Shown here in pieces: positions 8,159-16,588 of a stretch of 64,000 nucleotides of DNA. This stretch comes from Streptomyces sp. NBC_00440 (GTDB lineage: Bacteria; Actinomycetota; Actinomycetes; Streptomycetales; Streptomycetaceae): positions 4,026,001 through 4,090,000 of the forward strand of contig NZ_CP107921.1 in the NCBI RefSeq assembly GCF_036014215.1, in the 5' to 3' direction. The stretch's first letter is position 1, and each line of letters opens with the position of its first letter. Both the position numbers and the translations under genes were made by a program. The notes under the pieces were generated by a model. The model saw nothing but the letters and a program-made list of their open reading frames with translations, was not told the origin of the DNA and made no database searches.

Positions 8159-8896
8159 ATGCCAACCGAAATCGCCCTGCTCGAATCGCGCGCGCTGCGC
8201 GCGGACCATCTGGGGCGCGTCGACGTCCTGGACAAGGTCAAGGCGCTCGCACTGCTGCCGGACGGGATTCATCTCCGTACGCAGGATGTGGCGCGGTACT
8301 TCGACGTATCCACAGAGGTCATCAAGAAGGTGACCCAACGGCACCGTGAGGAGCTCGCCTCAAACGGACTGCGCGTCCTGCAAGGCGCTGACCTCGAAGA
8401 ATTCAAGGGGGACAACCTGTCCCCCTTGCCCTGGCACGGCCTGAGTTATCCACAGCCCCGGTCGGGCCTCACGGTTCACACCCGTCGCGCTGTCCTCAAC
8501 ATCGCCATGCTGCTGCGCGACAGCGAAGTCGCCCGTCGCGTGCGGGGCTACCTCCTCGACACCGAGGAGCAGCACCGGGCGCCGGCGTCGGACCCCCGTT
8601 TCGACGGGCTCGACCGCCGCGTCACCCAGCTGGAATCCGCGATGACCGAGGCCGGCCACGCGCTACAGGAGCTGGGCCCCGTGCTGGCCCGGATGTCGGA
8701 TCGCCTGGAGGTCGTGTCGGACCGCCTGGAGTCGCTGGACCGACGGCTCGACGCCACGAACCGCGTCGTCGGCGCCATGAGCGTACGGCTGTCGGATCTC
8801 AGCGAGGACACAGCTGAGATCAAGCACCGTCTGCCGCACCCGGCAGACCAGGCACCGCAGCAATGCCTTCAGCGCCGACGTCGTCGCCGGCGCTGA
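8159..8896 (+). CDS. Unassigned protein with N-terminal HTH, antirepressor-like middle and C-terminal coiled coil
   Basis: 245 residues; not assigned to a named family. Residues 20-70 (VLDKVKALALLPDGIHLRTQDVARYFDVSTEVIKKV) look like a helix-turn-helix with DVARYFDVS as the turn. Residues 100-140 (HTRRAVLNIAMLLRDSEVARRVRGYLLDTEEQH) strongly resemble the corresponding part of phage-type antirepressor proteins of Firmicutes, where similar sequence follows an HTH. From about 148 onward the protein is a long heptad-rich coiled coil (DRLEVVSDRLESLDRRLDATNRVVG) ending in an RRRRRR-type basic tail. It is probably a cytoplasmic DNA-binding oligomer. A DnaA-box-like 9-mer lies within it at 8446-8454. 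ATG 8159 gives the conserved MPTEIALLESRALRADHLGRV start. Confidence 0.65.
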   Translation: MPTEIALLESRALRADHLGRVDVLDKVKALALLPDGIHLRTQDVARYFDVSTEVIKKVTQRHREELASNGLRVLQGADLEEFKGDNLSPLPWHGLSYPQPRSGLTVHTRRAVLNIAMLLRDSEVARRVRGYLLDTEEQHRAPASDPRFDGLDRRVTQLESAMTEAGHALQELGPVLARMSDRLEVVSDRLESLDRRLDATNRVVGAMSVRLSDLSEDTAEIKHRLPHPADQAPQQCLQRRRRRRR

Positions 8897-8973
8897 AGGA
8901 AGAGCCCCGCACAGCAAGCTCGAAAGAAACCCGGCAGAAACCCGAGGGAAGCCTGAGGGAAGCCCGGCAAAGA

Positions 8974-9018
8974 GCCGGGGGCGGGAGCGACGGGGTGCCC
9001 GTCGCTCCCGCCCCCGGC
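8974..9018. terminator. Perfect 21-bp bidirectional terminator hairpin
   Basis: Bases 8974-8994 and 8998-9018 are exact reverse complements with a 3-nt loop (8995-8997). It sits between the stop of the plus-strand coiled-coil gene and the stop of the convergent ABC permease, so it should end transcription from both sides. Confidence 0.85.
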
Positions 9019-9025
9019 CCCGGTC

Positions 9026-9754
9026 TCACTCCTCGCCGGCCAGCGTCAGCCGTCGCAGTTTCTGTCCCGCGTACCAGGTGGCGAGCACAGTGACCCCCGC
9101 CAGCAGCACCACGGCCAGGGGCAGTCCGACATCCGAGCTGATCGCACCCGGCGCGCCGATCTTCTCCGCCAGGGCGAGCGACCACTGCTGGATGCTCAAG
9201 GTGCGCGCACCCGGTACCAGGTTGCCGAACAGACCCTCCCAGACCAGCGCGTAGACAAGACCTGCGACCACCGCGTGCCGGGTGACCGTGCCCAGGAGCA
9301 GGAAGACCGAGGCGTACGCGATGGACGCGACCAGCGCGGCGACCGTGTAGGCGATCGCGATCTGCTGGCCGTTGCCGTTGAGGATCAGGCCCGCGATCAG
9401 GGTCGGAATCGCGGAGAACGCCATCGTCACGGCGATCGCCACGATGAGCTTGGTGAAGATGATCGTGGGGCGCTTCACCGGTTTGGCCAGCAGATAGACG
9501 ATCGAACCGTCGTCGATCTCCGGGCCGATCGCACCCGTACCCGCGATGACACCGATCAGCGGCACCATCGTGGCCATGGCGAACCCGCCGAGCACATCGG
9601 CGGCGACCTGGTCGTCGGCGCCGCTGAAGGTGCGTACCGCGGCGGCGATCACGATCAGCAGTGCGGGCAGCACGAACAGGATCGCGGCCCGGCGGCGGCC
9701 GAGCAGGGCCCGGTAGGTGAGCCGGGCGACTGTGGGGTTGTACATGGGCGTCAC
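9026..9754 (-). CDS. ABC-2 type transporter permease (pair 2)
   Basis: 242 residues with six predicted membrane helices, starting with RRAAILFVLPALLIVIAAAVRTFSG. The PEIDDGSIVYLLAKPVKRPTIIFTKL stretch is typical of ABC-2 permeases that insert beside an ATPase (NatB/CcmB-like). It is the last gene of a four-gene minus-strand operon and starts 8 bp after the second ATPase. Together they form a membrane exporter; the substrate is unknown, and drug, peptide or sodium export are all possible for this class. It ends just before a strong convergent terminator. Confidence 0.87.
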   Translation of the reverse strand: MTPMYNPTVARLTYRALLGRRRAAILFVLPALLIVIAAAVRTFSGADDQVAADVLGGFAMATMVPLIGVIAGTGAIGPEIDDGSIVYLLAKPVKRPTIIFTKLIVAIAVTMAFSAIPTLIAGLILNGNGQQIAIAYTVAALVASIAYASVFLLLGTVTRHAVVAGLVYALVWEGLFGNLVPGARTLSIQQWSLALAEKIGAPGAISSDVGLPLAVVLLAGVTVLATWYAGQKLRRLTLAGEE

Positions 9755-9762
9755 AGCTCCTT

Positions 9763-10674
9763 TCAGGCCGCTACGAGGTACGAGAAGACCGATTCCAGGG
9801 ACTCGTCCGACGGCGAGACGGTGAGGAGCCGGATGCCGTGTTCACGGGCGACGCGCGGCAGCAGCGCCGTGAACCGGCCGAAGTCGACCGCCTGGATGCG
9901 CAGCGCGCCCTCCGTGACGTCCACCTCGATACCGGCGGTCGACGGGTCGGCGATCAGCGCGGCGGCGAGGGCCCGGTCGTCGCTGGACCGTACGAGATAG
10001 CGGTGCGGCCGGTCCGTCATCAGACGGCGGATCCGGCGGAAGTCACCGGACGCGGCATGGCGTCCCGCCACGATCACCTCGATGTGCGAGGCGAGTTGCT
10101 CGACCTCCTCCAGGATGTGCGAGGAGAAGAGCACCGTGCGGCCCTCCGCACCCATCCGCCGCAGCAGTTCCATCAGCTGCATGCGCTGGCGGGGGTCCAT
10201 GCCGTTGAAGGGCTCGTCGAGCAGCAGCACGCTGGGGTTGTGGACGAGGGCGGACGCCATCTTCACGCGCTGCCGCATGCCCTTGCTGTACGTCGCGATC
10301 TTGCGGTCCTGCGCGGGCTCCATCTCGACGGTGGCGAGCGCCTGTTGTGCGGCGCGCTCGTCGAGGCCGTGCAGTTCGGCGTTGGCGACGACGAATTCGC
10401 GGCCGGTGAGGAAGTCGTACATCCCCTCCCGCTCCGGCACGATCCCGATCTGCCGGTAGACGCTCTCGTTCCGCCAGATCGGCGCGCCGTCGAGGGTCAC
10501 CGTGCCCGTCGACGGGGCGAGGAATCCGCCCATCATGTTGATGAGAGTGGACTTGCCGGCGCCGTTGGGGCCGAGAAGTCCGGTCACCCCGGGGCCGACC
10601 GTCATGGTGATGTCGTTGACCGCCACCACGTTGCCGAACCAGCGCGAGGTGTGGTCGATGTTGATCGTGGTCAC
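9763..10674 (-). CDS. ABC transporter ATP-binding protein (pair 2)
   Basis: 303 residues from the GTG at 10674, which overlaps the stop of the upstream permease by four bases; the frame is open further upstream but only as a shadow of that permease. Walker A GLLGPNGAGKSTL, the ABC signature YSKGMRQRVKMASAL, Walker B VLLLDEPFNGMDP and the switch His in FSSHILEEVEQL are all intact. The last 80 residues form the accessory domain seen in ABC-2 export ATPases. It energises the permease encoded immediately downstream (8-bp gap), giving the second of two ATPase/permease pairs in this operon. Confidence 0.92.
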   Translation of the reverse strand: MTTINIDHTSRWFGNVVAVNDITMTVGPGVTGLLGPNGAGKSTLINMMGGFLAPSTGTVTLDGAPIWRNESVYRQIGIVPEREGMYDFLTGREFVVANAELHGLDERAAQQALATVEMEPAQDRKIATYSKGMRQRVKMASALVHNPSVLLLDEPFNGMDPRQRMQLMELLRRMGAEGRTVLFSSHILEEVEQLASHIEVIVAGRHAASGDFRRIRRLMTDRPHRYLVRSSDDRALAAALIADPSTAGIEVDVTEGALRIQAVDFGRFTALLPRVAREHGIRLLTVSPSDESLESVFSYLVAA

Positions 10675-11552
10675 AGCCCGACCTTCCGGTAGCGGCGCAT
10701 CAGGACGGCGTACGAGCCGGCGATGAGCGCGAGAACGACGAGCACATAGACCACGCCGGTCCCCGCTCCGGGGCCGGTCCCGCCCGGGAAGGCCGAGGTG
10801 GCGCCGAGGAACGCGGTCTGGACGCCGTCGATCAGCGTGATCGGGGAGAAGAGCCCGAGCCAGCTGACGGCGCCTGCGGCGTCCTGGTTGAAGGCGATGG
10901 CCTGCACCGTGGAGACCGCTCCGTACGTGATGGTCAGTACGGCGATGACCGCGGCGACGCCGAAGCCGCGGCGCGGGGTGAGCGCGGCGACCACCAGTGC
11001 AATGCCGGAGAACAGCACCGAGAGCAGCGCGACGGAGACCAGTCCCTGGCCGAACCCCTCGGTCTGGTCGGCGAAGTCGAGTTTGGCGAGGAGCGCACCG
11101 ATGTAGAGGATCACCAGCGGCGCCCCGGTCAGGATGAAGAGGGCCGAGGCCATCGCCGCGTACTTGGCGATGACGTAGTCGACGCGCTCGATGGGCCGGG
11201 AGAAGTACAGCGGGATCGACTTGAAGCGCAGATCGCGGGAGACCGCCTGCGGGGCCTGTGCGGCGAGGTACAGCCCGATGACGGCCTGCGTGAGGATGGC
11301 GTAGCGGGTGTAGTCGAGCGGCAGGTCCTTGGCCTTCGTCGCCACGGCCACCGCGACGACGATCGCCGCGGGCACGCACATCACCGCGAAGAGGATCATC
11401 GGCAGCACCTTGGACTTGGCCGAGCGGCCCAGACCGTAGGCGCCGCGCAGCGACTGCGCGAAGAGCGAACGGCGGGCGTAGGCGCGGCCCAGGCGCTGTC
11501 CGTCGTAGTTCCGGTATCCGATGTTGTGGATCTGACTGGTCTCGGTACTCAT
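10671..11552 (-). CDS. ABC-2 type transporter permease (pair 1)
   Basis: 293 residues. A cytosolic N-terminus (YRNYDGQRLGRAYARRSLFAQSLRGAYGLGRSAKSK) precedes six membrane segments; RDLRFKSIPLYFSRPIERVDYVIAKY is the coupling-helix region typical of ABC-2 permeases. The GxRNYDG opening is common to actinobacterial ABC-2 permeases next to NatA-like ATPases. Its ATG overlaps the stop of the upstream ATPase (ATGA), and its own stop overlaps the GTG of the next ATPase, so all four genes are translationally linked or nearly so. Confidence 0.88.
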   Translation of the reverse strand: MSTETSQIHNIGYRNYDGQRLGRAYARRSLFAQSLRGAYGLGRSAKSKVLPMILFAVMCVPAAIVVAVAVATKAKDLPLDYTRYAILTQAVIGLYLAAQAPQAVSRDLRFKSIPLYFSRPIERVDYVIAKYAAMASALFILTGAPLVILYIGALLAKLDFADQTEGFGQGLVSVALLSVLFSGIALVVAALTPRRGFGVAAVIAVLTITYGAVSTVQAIAFNQDAAGAVSWLGLFSPITLIDGVQTAFLGATSAFPGGTGPGAGTGVVYVLVVLALIAGSYAVLMRRYRKVGL

Positions 11553-12568
11553 CGCGCCTGCACCTCCTGCTTCTGCTGGCCGGGCTGGGCCGGCGGACGG
11601 TTCTGCTGCTGGTCCCGCGACTGGCTCTGCTGGTCGGGGTGGAAGACCTCCGCGATGTGGTGGCGGCGCTGTTCCATCCGTACGAGGCCGAGCCCCAGGT
11701 CGGTGACCGTGTCGCGGACCAGGTCGTACGTCTCCACGCCCGCCGCCTCGACCAGCAGGATGTGGCCCGCGCCCGGCAGCCCCTCCTCCGTGCCCTCGTG
11801 CAGTGTCACGCCTGCCGCGGTCAGCGACTCGCGGAGCGCCCGCGTCCCGTCGGGATGGGTGTCGGAGTCGGTGACCTCGACCGCCAGCGTCGTGGTGGTC
11901 TGGGTGAAGTCGCTGGTGGAACTGGAGCGCAGCAGCGAGCCGCCGTCGATGACGACGACGTGGTCGCAGGTCCGCTCCAGCTCGCCGAGCAGGTGCGAGG
12001 TGACCAGGACCGAGATGCCGAAGTCGGTGTGCACCCGGCGGATCAGCCCGAGCATGTCGTCGCGGCCGACCGGGTCCAGGCCGTTCGTCGGCTCGTCGAG
12101 CAGCACCAGCTGCGGGTCGTGGACCAGCGCCTGGGCCAGCTTCACGCGCTGTTTCATACCGGTCGAGTAGCCGCCGATGGGGCGGTAGCGCTCTTCGTAG
12201 AGGCCGACGTGGCGCAGCGTGTCGGCGGTGCGTTCCCGTGCGGCGGTGGGCGGCAGTCCGGACATGCGCGCCATGTGGACGACGAACTCGGTGGCCGAGA
12301 CGTCGGGCGGCAGGCAGTCGTGCTCGGGCATGTACCCGACGCGCTCACGGATTTCGGCGCCACTGGTGGCGACATCGAGCCCGAGCACGGCGGCCCGGCC
12401 CTCCGTGGCGGGGGACAGACCCAGCAGGATCTTGATCAACGTGGACTTGCCGGCTCCGTTGGATCCCACCAGTCCGGTCACACCGGGTCCGATGTCCAGG
12501 GAGAGCCGGTCAAGCGCGGTCACCCTCGGGAACCGCTTGCTCAGGCTTTCGGTCGCGATCACAGTCAC
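11549..12568 (-). CDS. ABC transporter ATP-binding protein (pair 1)
   Basis: 339 residues from the GTG at 12568 (VTVIATESLSKRFPRVTALDRL); the frame extends upstream but without family similarity. Walker A GLVGSNGAGKSTLIK, signature YSTGMKQRVKLAQAL, Walker B LVLLDEPTNGLDP and switch TSHLLGELE are all intact. The C-terminus ends in a Gln-rich tail (QQSQSRDQQQNRPPAQPGQQKQ), which is unusual for the family. It is the first gene of the operon, overlapping the next permease by four bases. It and the downstream ATPase are about 40% alike by eye, suggesting duplication of an ancestral pair. Confidence 0.92.
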   Translation of the reverse strand: MTVIATESLSKRFPRVTALDRLSLDIGPGVTGLVGSNGAGKSTLIKILLGLSPATEGRAAVLGLDVATSGAEIRERVGYMPEHDCLPPDVSATEFVVHMARMSGLPPTAARERTADTLRHVGLYEERYRPIGGYSTGMKQRVKLAQALVHDPQLVLLDEPTNGLDPVGRDDMLGLIRRVHTDFGISVLVTSHLLGELERTCDHVVVIDGGSLLRSSSTSDFTQTTTTLAVEVTDSDTHPDGTRALRESLTAAGVTLHEGTEEGLPGAGHILLVEAAGVETYDLVRDTVTDLGLGLVRMEQRRHHIAEVFHPDQQSQSRDQQQNRPPAQPGQQKQEVQAR

Positions 12569-12901
12569 ACTCCGAAGGTAGTGGCGCGGCTCACCCCGGG
12601 CGTCAGCCCAGACGGCTGGATCCCTGTCCCCCTCCAGAGGTACGGACCCGTAGGGGCCCGATACGGGAGAGGGAGGGGAGGAGGGAAGAGGGGAAGGGTC
12701 TCCGGCGCAGGGGCGGAGGCGAAGGCGCAGGGGCGCAGGGGCGGTACGGGCGGCATCTCGGGCGGAGTTGGCCAGAGGAGTTGTCCACAGGTGGTTGTCC
12801 ACAGGTAAGGCGGGGCCCTTGACGTAGCCGCCAGGCATTGTCACATTCATCAGTGTCAAGTTACGAGCACGTACCGCACACGGACGGGACGGTCAGGTGG
12901 C
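12569..12901. promoter_or_regulatory. Divergent intergenic region with a pair of DnaA boxes
   Basis: This 333-bp gap separates the minus-strand ABC operon from the plus-strand M24 peptidase operon and must hold both promoters. Two perfect TTGTCCACA 9-mers lie at 12781-12789 and 12795-12803 in direct orientation, 14 bp apart centre to centre. The part 12650-12760 is purine-rich GGGAGAGGGA-like sequence with no gene. Confidence 0.6.
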
Positions 12902-13801
12902 ATGGCCTCAGGGGTGAAAGCAGCAGCGCGGTGGGCAGGTGGCCCGGCCGCACGGCCGGTCGCGCAGGGCAGCGGGGAGGCCGCGCGGCTGCGGGGGTTC
13001 AGAGAGGTGCAGACCCTCGCCTACGCCTGCGCGGAGGCTGTCGCCGCACAGCTCAGACCGGGTGTGACCGAGCGCGAAGCGGCGCGGATGCAGCGCGAGT
13101 GGCTCTACCGGCGGGGTGTACGGGACTGGTTCCACCTGCCGTTCGCCTGGTTCGGTGACCGCACCGCCTTCGCGGGGTTCAGGGTGCCGCTCCAGTTCTT
13201 CCCGACGAACCGGCGGCTCGAAGCCGGGATGCCGTTCATCCTCGACATGGCCCCTGTCTTCCGCGGCTTCACCGCCGACATCGGCTACTCCGGCTGCCTC
13301 GGCCTCAACCCCGTGCACGACAAGCTGCTCGCCGACCTGGAAGCGCACCGCGACCTCATCCTTCGGGAGGTCCGCGAAAGACGCCCGCTGCGCACGATCT
13401 ACGAGGACGTGGAGCGGCTGATGACCACTCAGGGGTACGCGAACCGGCACCGCGCCTATCCGTTCGGCGTGATCGCGCACAAGGTCGACGAGGTCAAGGA
13501 ACGCCGCTGGTCACCTCATGTGTTCGGGTTCGGCACCCAGTCCCTCAAGGGCTTGGCGAGCGATGCGCTGCACGGCCACCGGGACGGCTGGTCGCCGCTG
13601 TGGAGCCCGTACAAGTTCTCCGACCATCCGCCCCGGCCGGGGCTGTGGGCGGTCGAGCCGCACCTCGGATTCCGGGGCACGGGCGCGAAGTTCGAGGAAA
13701 TCCTGGTCGTCACCGACTCGGCCGACCCCGAGCAGAGCGCCTTCTGGCTGGACGACGATCTGCCGCATGTGCGGCGCTGGGCAGAGGAGAGGGCCGCATG
13801 A
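12902..13801 (+). CDS. M24-family metallopeptidase (Xaa-Pro aminopeptidase-like)
   Basis: 299 residues, a pita-bread fold enzyme without the N-terminal creatinase domain. The five expected metal ligands can be placed: the two Asp in FILDMAPVFRGFTADIGYS, His in GVIAHKVDE, Glu in WAVEPHLGF and Glu in AKFEEILVV. The family removes N-terminal residues or cleaves related amides with two Mn/Co ions in the cytoplasm. Here it heads a run of genes with overlapping starts (its stop overlaps the ATG of the EphD-like fusion), an unusual setting that suggests a role in lipid or xenobiotic metabolism rather than general peptide turnover. The substrate is unknown. Confidence 0.85.
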   Translation: MASGVKAAARWAGGPAARPVAQGSGEAARLRGFREVQTLAYACAEAVAAQLRPGVTEREAARMQREWLYRRGVRDWFHLPFAWFGDRTAFAGFRVPLQFFPTNRRLEAGMPFILDMAPVFRGFTADIGYSGCLGLNPVHDKLLADLEAHRDLILREVRERRPLRTIYEDVERLMTTQGYANRHRAYPFGVIAHKVDEVKERRWSPHVFGFGTQSLKGLASDALHGHRDGWSPLWSPYKFSDHPPRPGLWAVEPHLGFRGTGAKFEEILVVTDSADPEQSAFWLDDDLPHVRRWAEERAA

Positions 13802-15576
13802 GCAAGGGAATCATCAAGGGCGTCGAAGAAGCGCGCGAGCGCTGGGTGCGGACCGGAGGCATCGAGCTGTGCGTCGCCGAACTGGGCGACCCGGACCGGC
13901 CGACCGTACTGCTGGTGCACGGCTATCCGGACAGCAAGGAGGTCTGGACCGAGGTCGCGGCCCGACTGGCCGAACGCTTCCACGTGGTGCTGTACGACGT
14001 CCGGGGCCACGGCAGGTCATCGGCGCCGGTACCGCTGCGCGGCGGCTTCACCCTGGAGAAGCTGACCGACGACTTCCTGGCCGTGGCGGACGCGGTCAGC
14101 CCGGACGAGCCGGTGCACCTCGTCGGCCACGACTGGGGATCCGTGCAGTCCTGGGAATTCGTGACCGTGCCGCGCGCCGAGGGCCGGATCGCGTCGTTCA
14201 CCTCGATCTCCGGTCCTTCGCTCGACCACTTCGGGCAGTGGATCAAGAAGCGGATGTCCCGGCCGACCCCCCGCAGGACGGCCCAACTCCTCGGCCAGGG
14301 TGCCAAGTCCTGGTATGTGTACCTGCTGCATACGCCGGTACTGCCGGAGCTGGCCTGGCGCGGACCGCTCGGCAAACGGTGGCCGAAGATCCTGGAACGG
14401 GCCGAGAAGGTGCCGTCCGGCGACTATCCGACGGCCTCGCTGCCGTCGGACGCCGCGCACGGCGCCTGGCTCTACCGTGACAACGTCCGGTCCCGGCTGC
14501 GCAGGCCGCGCACCGACGCGTACGCCCACGCCCCCGTCCAGCTGATCACGCCCACCGGCGACGCCTTCCTCTCCGAGCACCTCTACGACGAACTGGAGCA
14601 CTGGGCTCCGCAGTTGACCCGTCGCACCCTGCCTGCCAAGCACTGGGTGCCACGCACCAGGCCGGACCAGGTCGCCGCCTGGATCGGGGACTTCGTCACC
14701 GCCAACGAGAGTCCGGGGCCTGCCCCGCAGACGGCGGCTACCGGCGCGTACGCCGACCGTTTCAGCGGCAGGCTCGTCCTGGTGACGGGCGCGGCGAGCG
14801 GGATCGGCCGGGCCACCGCCTTCGCGTTCGCCGAATCGGGAGCACGTGTGGTGGCCGTCGACCGGGACGCGGAAGGGGCCGCGCGCACCGCGGAGATGTC
14901 ACGGCTGATCGGCTCCCCCGATGCCTGGGGTGAGGCGGTGGACGTCAGCGACGAGCAGGCGATGGAGAAGCTCGCCGAGAAGGTCGCCGCCGAGTACGGG
15001 ACGGTCGACATCCTGGTCAACAACGCGGGCATCGGCCTCTCCGGCTCCTTCCTGGACACCACGAGCGAGGACTGGAAGCAGGTCCTCGACGTCAATCTGT
15101 GGGGTGTCATCCACGGCTGCCGGCTCTTCGGAAAGCAGATGGCGGACCGCGGCCAGGGCGGGCACATCGTCAACACCGCTTCGGCAGCGGCGTACCAGCC
15201 GTCGAAGGCACTCCCCGCGTACTCCACGTCCAAGGCCGCCGTACTCATGCTGAGCGAGTGTCTCCGTGCCGAGCTGGCCGGACAGGACATCGGGGTCACC
15301 GCGATATGCCCGGGCCTCGTGAACACCAACATCACCTCCACCGCGCGGTTCGCGGGCGTATCGGCGGAGGAGGAGAAGCGCCGGCAGAAGAAGTCGTCCC
15401 GGCTGTACGGGCTGCGCAACTACCCGCCGGAGAAGGTGGCCGAAGCGATCCTCTCCGCCGTGGTGAACAACCGGGCGGTGGTGCCGGTGACACCGGAGGC
15501 ACGCGGCGCCCGCTTCATGTCCCGGTTCGCGCCGAGGGCCCTGCGCGCCGTCGCCCGGATGGAGCCGCCGCTGTGA
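13798..15576 (+). CDS. EphD-like fusion: alpha/beta-hydrolase (epoxide hydrolase type) plus short-chain dehydrogenase
   Basis: 592 residues from the ATG overlapping the previous stop. Residues 1-300 are an alpha/beta hydrolase: oxyanion-hole motif VLLVHGYPDS, nucleophile elbow LVGHDWGSVQS with Asp as nucleophile (the epoxide hydrolase/haloalkane dehalogenase type), and His in AKHWVP. Residues about 320-592 are a classical SDR: cofactor loop TGAASGIGRA, NNAGIG, and the catalytic YxxxK in YSTSKAA. The same order occurs in mycobacterial EphD, linked to mycolic acid metabolism; Streptomyces makes no mycolates, so the substrate must differ. One protein could open an epoxide and oxidise the product. 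Both halves look catalytically complete. Confidence 0.9.
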   Translation: MSKGIIKGVEEARERWVRTGGIELCVAELGDPDRPTVLLVHGYPDSKEVWTEVAARLAERFHVVLYDVRGHGRSSAPVPLRGGFTLEKLTDDFLAVADAVSPDEPVHLVGHDWGSVQSWEFVTVPRAEGRIASFTSISGPSLDHFGQWIKKRMSRPTPRRTAQLLGQGAKSWYVYLLHTPVLPELAWRGPLGKRWPKILERAEKVPSGDYPTASLPSDAAHGAWLYRDNVRSRLRRPRTDAYAHAPVQLITPTGDAFLSEHLYDELEHWAPQLTRRTLPAKHWVPRTRPDQVAAWIGDFVTANESPGPAPQTAATGAYADRFSGRLVLVTGAASGIGRATAFAFAESGARVVAVDRDAEGAARTAEMSRLIGSPDAWGEAVDVSDEQAMEKLAEKVAAEYGTVDILVNNAGIGLSGSFLDTTSEDWKQVLDVNLWGVIHGCRLFGKQMADRGQGGHIVNTASAAAYQPSKALPAYSTSKAAVLMLSECLRAELAGQDIGVTAICPGLVNTNITSTARFAGVSAEEEKRRQKKSSRLYGLRNYPPEKVAEAILSAVVNNRAVVPVTPEARGARFMSRFAPRALRAVARMEPPL

Positions 15577-16541
15577 GCAACGGACAGGCCCCGGAAGCGG
15601 ACATGGGGCCGCACCCGGAGCCGGGACCCCATGTCATCGCGCCGCGCCGGGTCTCCTTCGACTGGGAGAACACGCCGCTGCACTGGATACCGGACGAGCC
15701 CACCGCCACCCATGTGATCAATGTGCTGCATCTGCTGCTCCCGGCGGGTGAGCGGTGGTTCGTGAAGGTCTTCAAGGAGGCTCTGCCGCTCGTCGACGAC
15801 CCCGGACTGCTCAAGGACGTCAAGGGGTTCATGGGCCAGGAGGCCACGCACAGCGTGCAGCACTCCCATGTCCTGGACCACCTAGCCGCCCAGCGGCTCG
15901 ACACCGCGGCGTACACCCGGCACGTCGACTTCCTCTTCGAGAAACTGCTCGGCGAGCAGCCACCGCTCGGCATACCGGTCCCGGCGCGGGAGTGGCTCCG
16001 CTTCCGGCTGTCGCTGGTCGCCGCGATCGAGCAGTTCACCGCGGTCCTCGGGGACTGGGTGCTGGGCGCCGACGCACTCGACAGGGCAGGATCCGACGCC
16101 GTCATGCTCGATCTGCTGCGCTGGCACGGCGCGGAGGAGGTGGAACACCGGGCCGTGGCCTTCGACATGTACCAGCACTGCGGCGGCGAAGGGCTGCCGC
16201 GCTATGCCCGGCGGATCGAGGGCATGGCCGTCGTCACTCCGGTACTGCTGTACCTGTGGGTGTGGGGTGCCTCGTATCTCATGCGCCACGACCCCGCTCT
16301 CCTGCGCCGGGGCCCCGGGCGCGCGGGCAGGACGCGGTACTCGATGCGCGAGCACAACCGGGCGGTCGCCAAAGGGCTGCTGCCCACCTGGGGCGAGCTG
16401 GGCTCGGCGATACCCCGCTACTTCAGGCGGTCGTACCATCCCTCCCAGGAGGGCTCGCTGCGCAGGGCGGTCGAGTACCTCGCAGCCTCGCCGGCCGCCC
16501 GCGCGGCGGCAGGCGCGATAGGCCGCGCGGCCCTGCCGTAG
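15573..16541 (+). CDS. PF10118-type predicted metal-dependent hydrolase
   Basis: 322 residues from the GTG that overlaps the EphD-like stop by four bases. Helical protein with a di-metal pattern: FMGQEATHSVQHSH (Glu, His, His) and RWHGAEEVEHRAVAFD (Glu, Glu, His), as in ferritin-like di-iron proteins. A hydrophobic segment (VVTPVLLYLWVWGASYLMRH, about 215-235) may touch the membrane. The family is annotated as predicted metal-dependent hydrolase and often lies beside oxidoreductases and mycobacterial lipid genes; its reaction is unknown. Translational coupling to the epoxide hydrolase/SDR fusion suggests they work on the same compound, perhaps with the di-metal protein introducing oxygen. Confidence 0.78.
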   Translation: MSNGQAPEADMGPHPEPGPHVIAPRRVSFDWENTPLHWIPDEPTATHVINVLHLLLPAGERWFVKVFKEALPLVDDPGLLKDVKGFMGQEATHSVQHSHVLDHLAAQRLDTAAYTRHVDFLFEKLLGEQPPLGIPVPAREWLRFRLSLVAAIEQFTAVLGDWVLGADALDRAGSDAVMLDLLRWHGAEEVEHRAVAFDMYQHCGGEGLPRYARRIEGMAVVTPVLLYLWVWGASYLMRHDPALLRRGPGRAGRTRYSMREHNRAVAKGLLPTWGELGSAIPRYFRRSYHPSQEGSLRRAVEYLAASPAARAAAGAIGRAALP

Positions 16542-16588
16542 CCCTGCCAGGGGAGAAGGCAGAGGGGAAGAAAGCAGAGGGAGGCAGC

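Noticed and set aside
10675..11379. Upstream extension of the second ABC ATPase frame
   Set aside because: It overlaps the real permease gene; GTG 10674 overlaps the permease stop as usual and gives the standard N-terminus.
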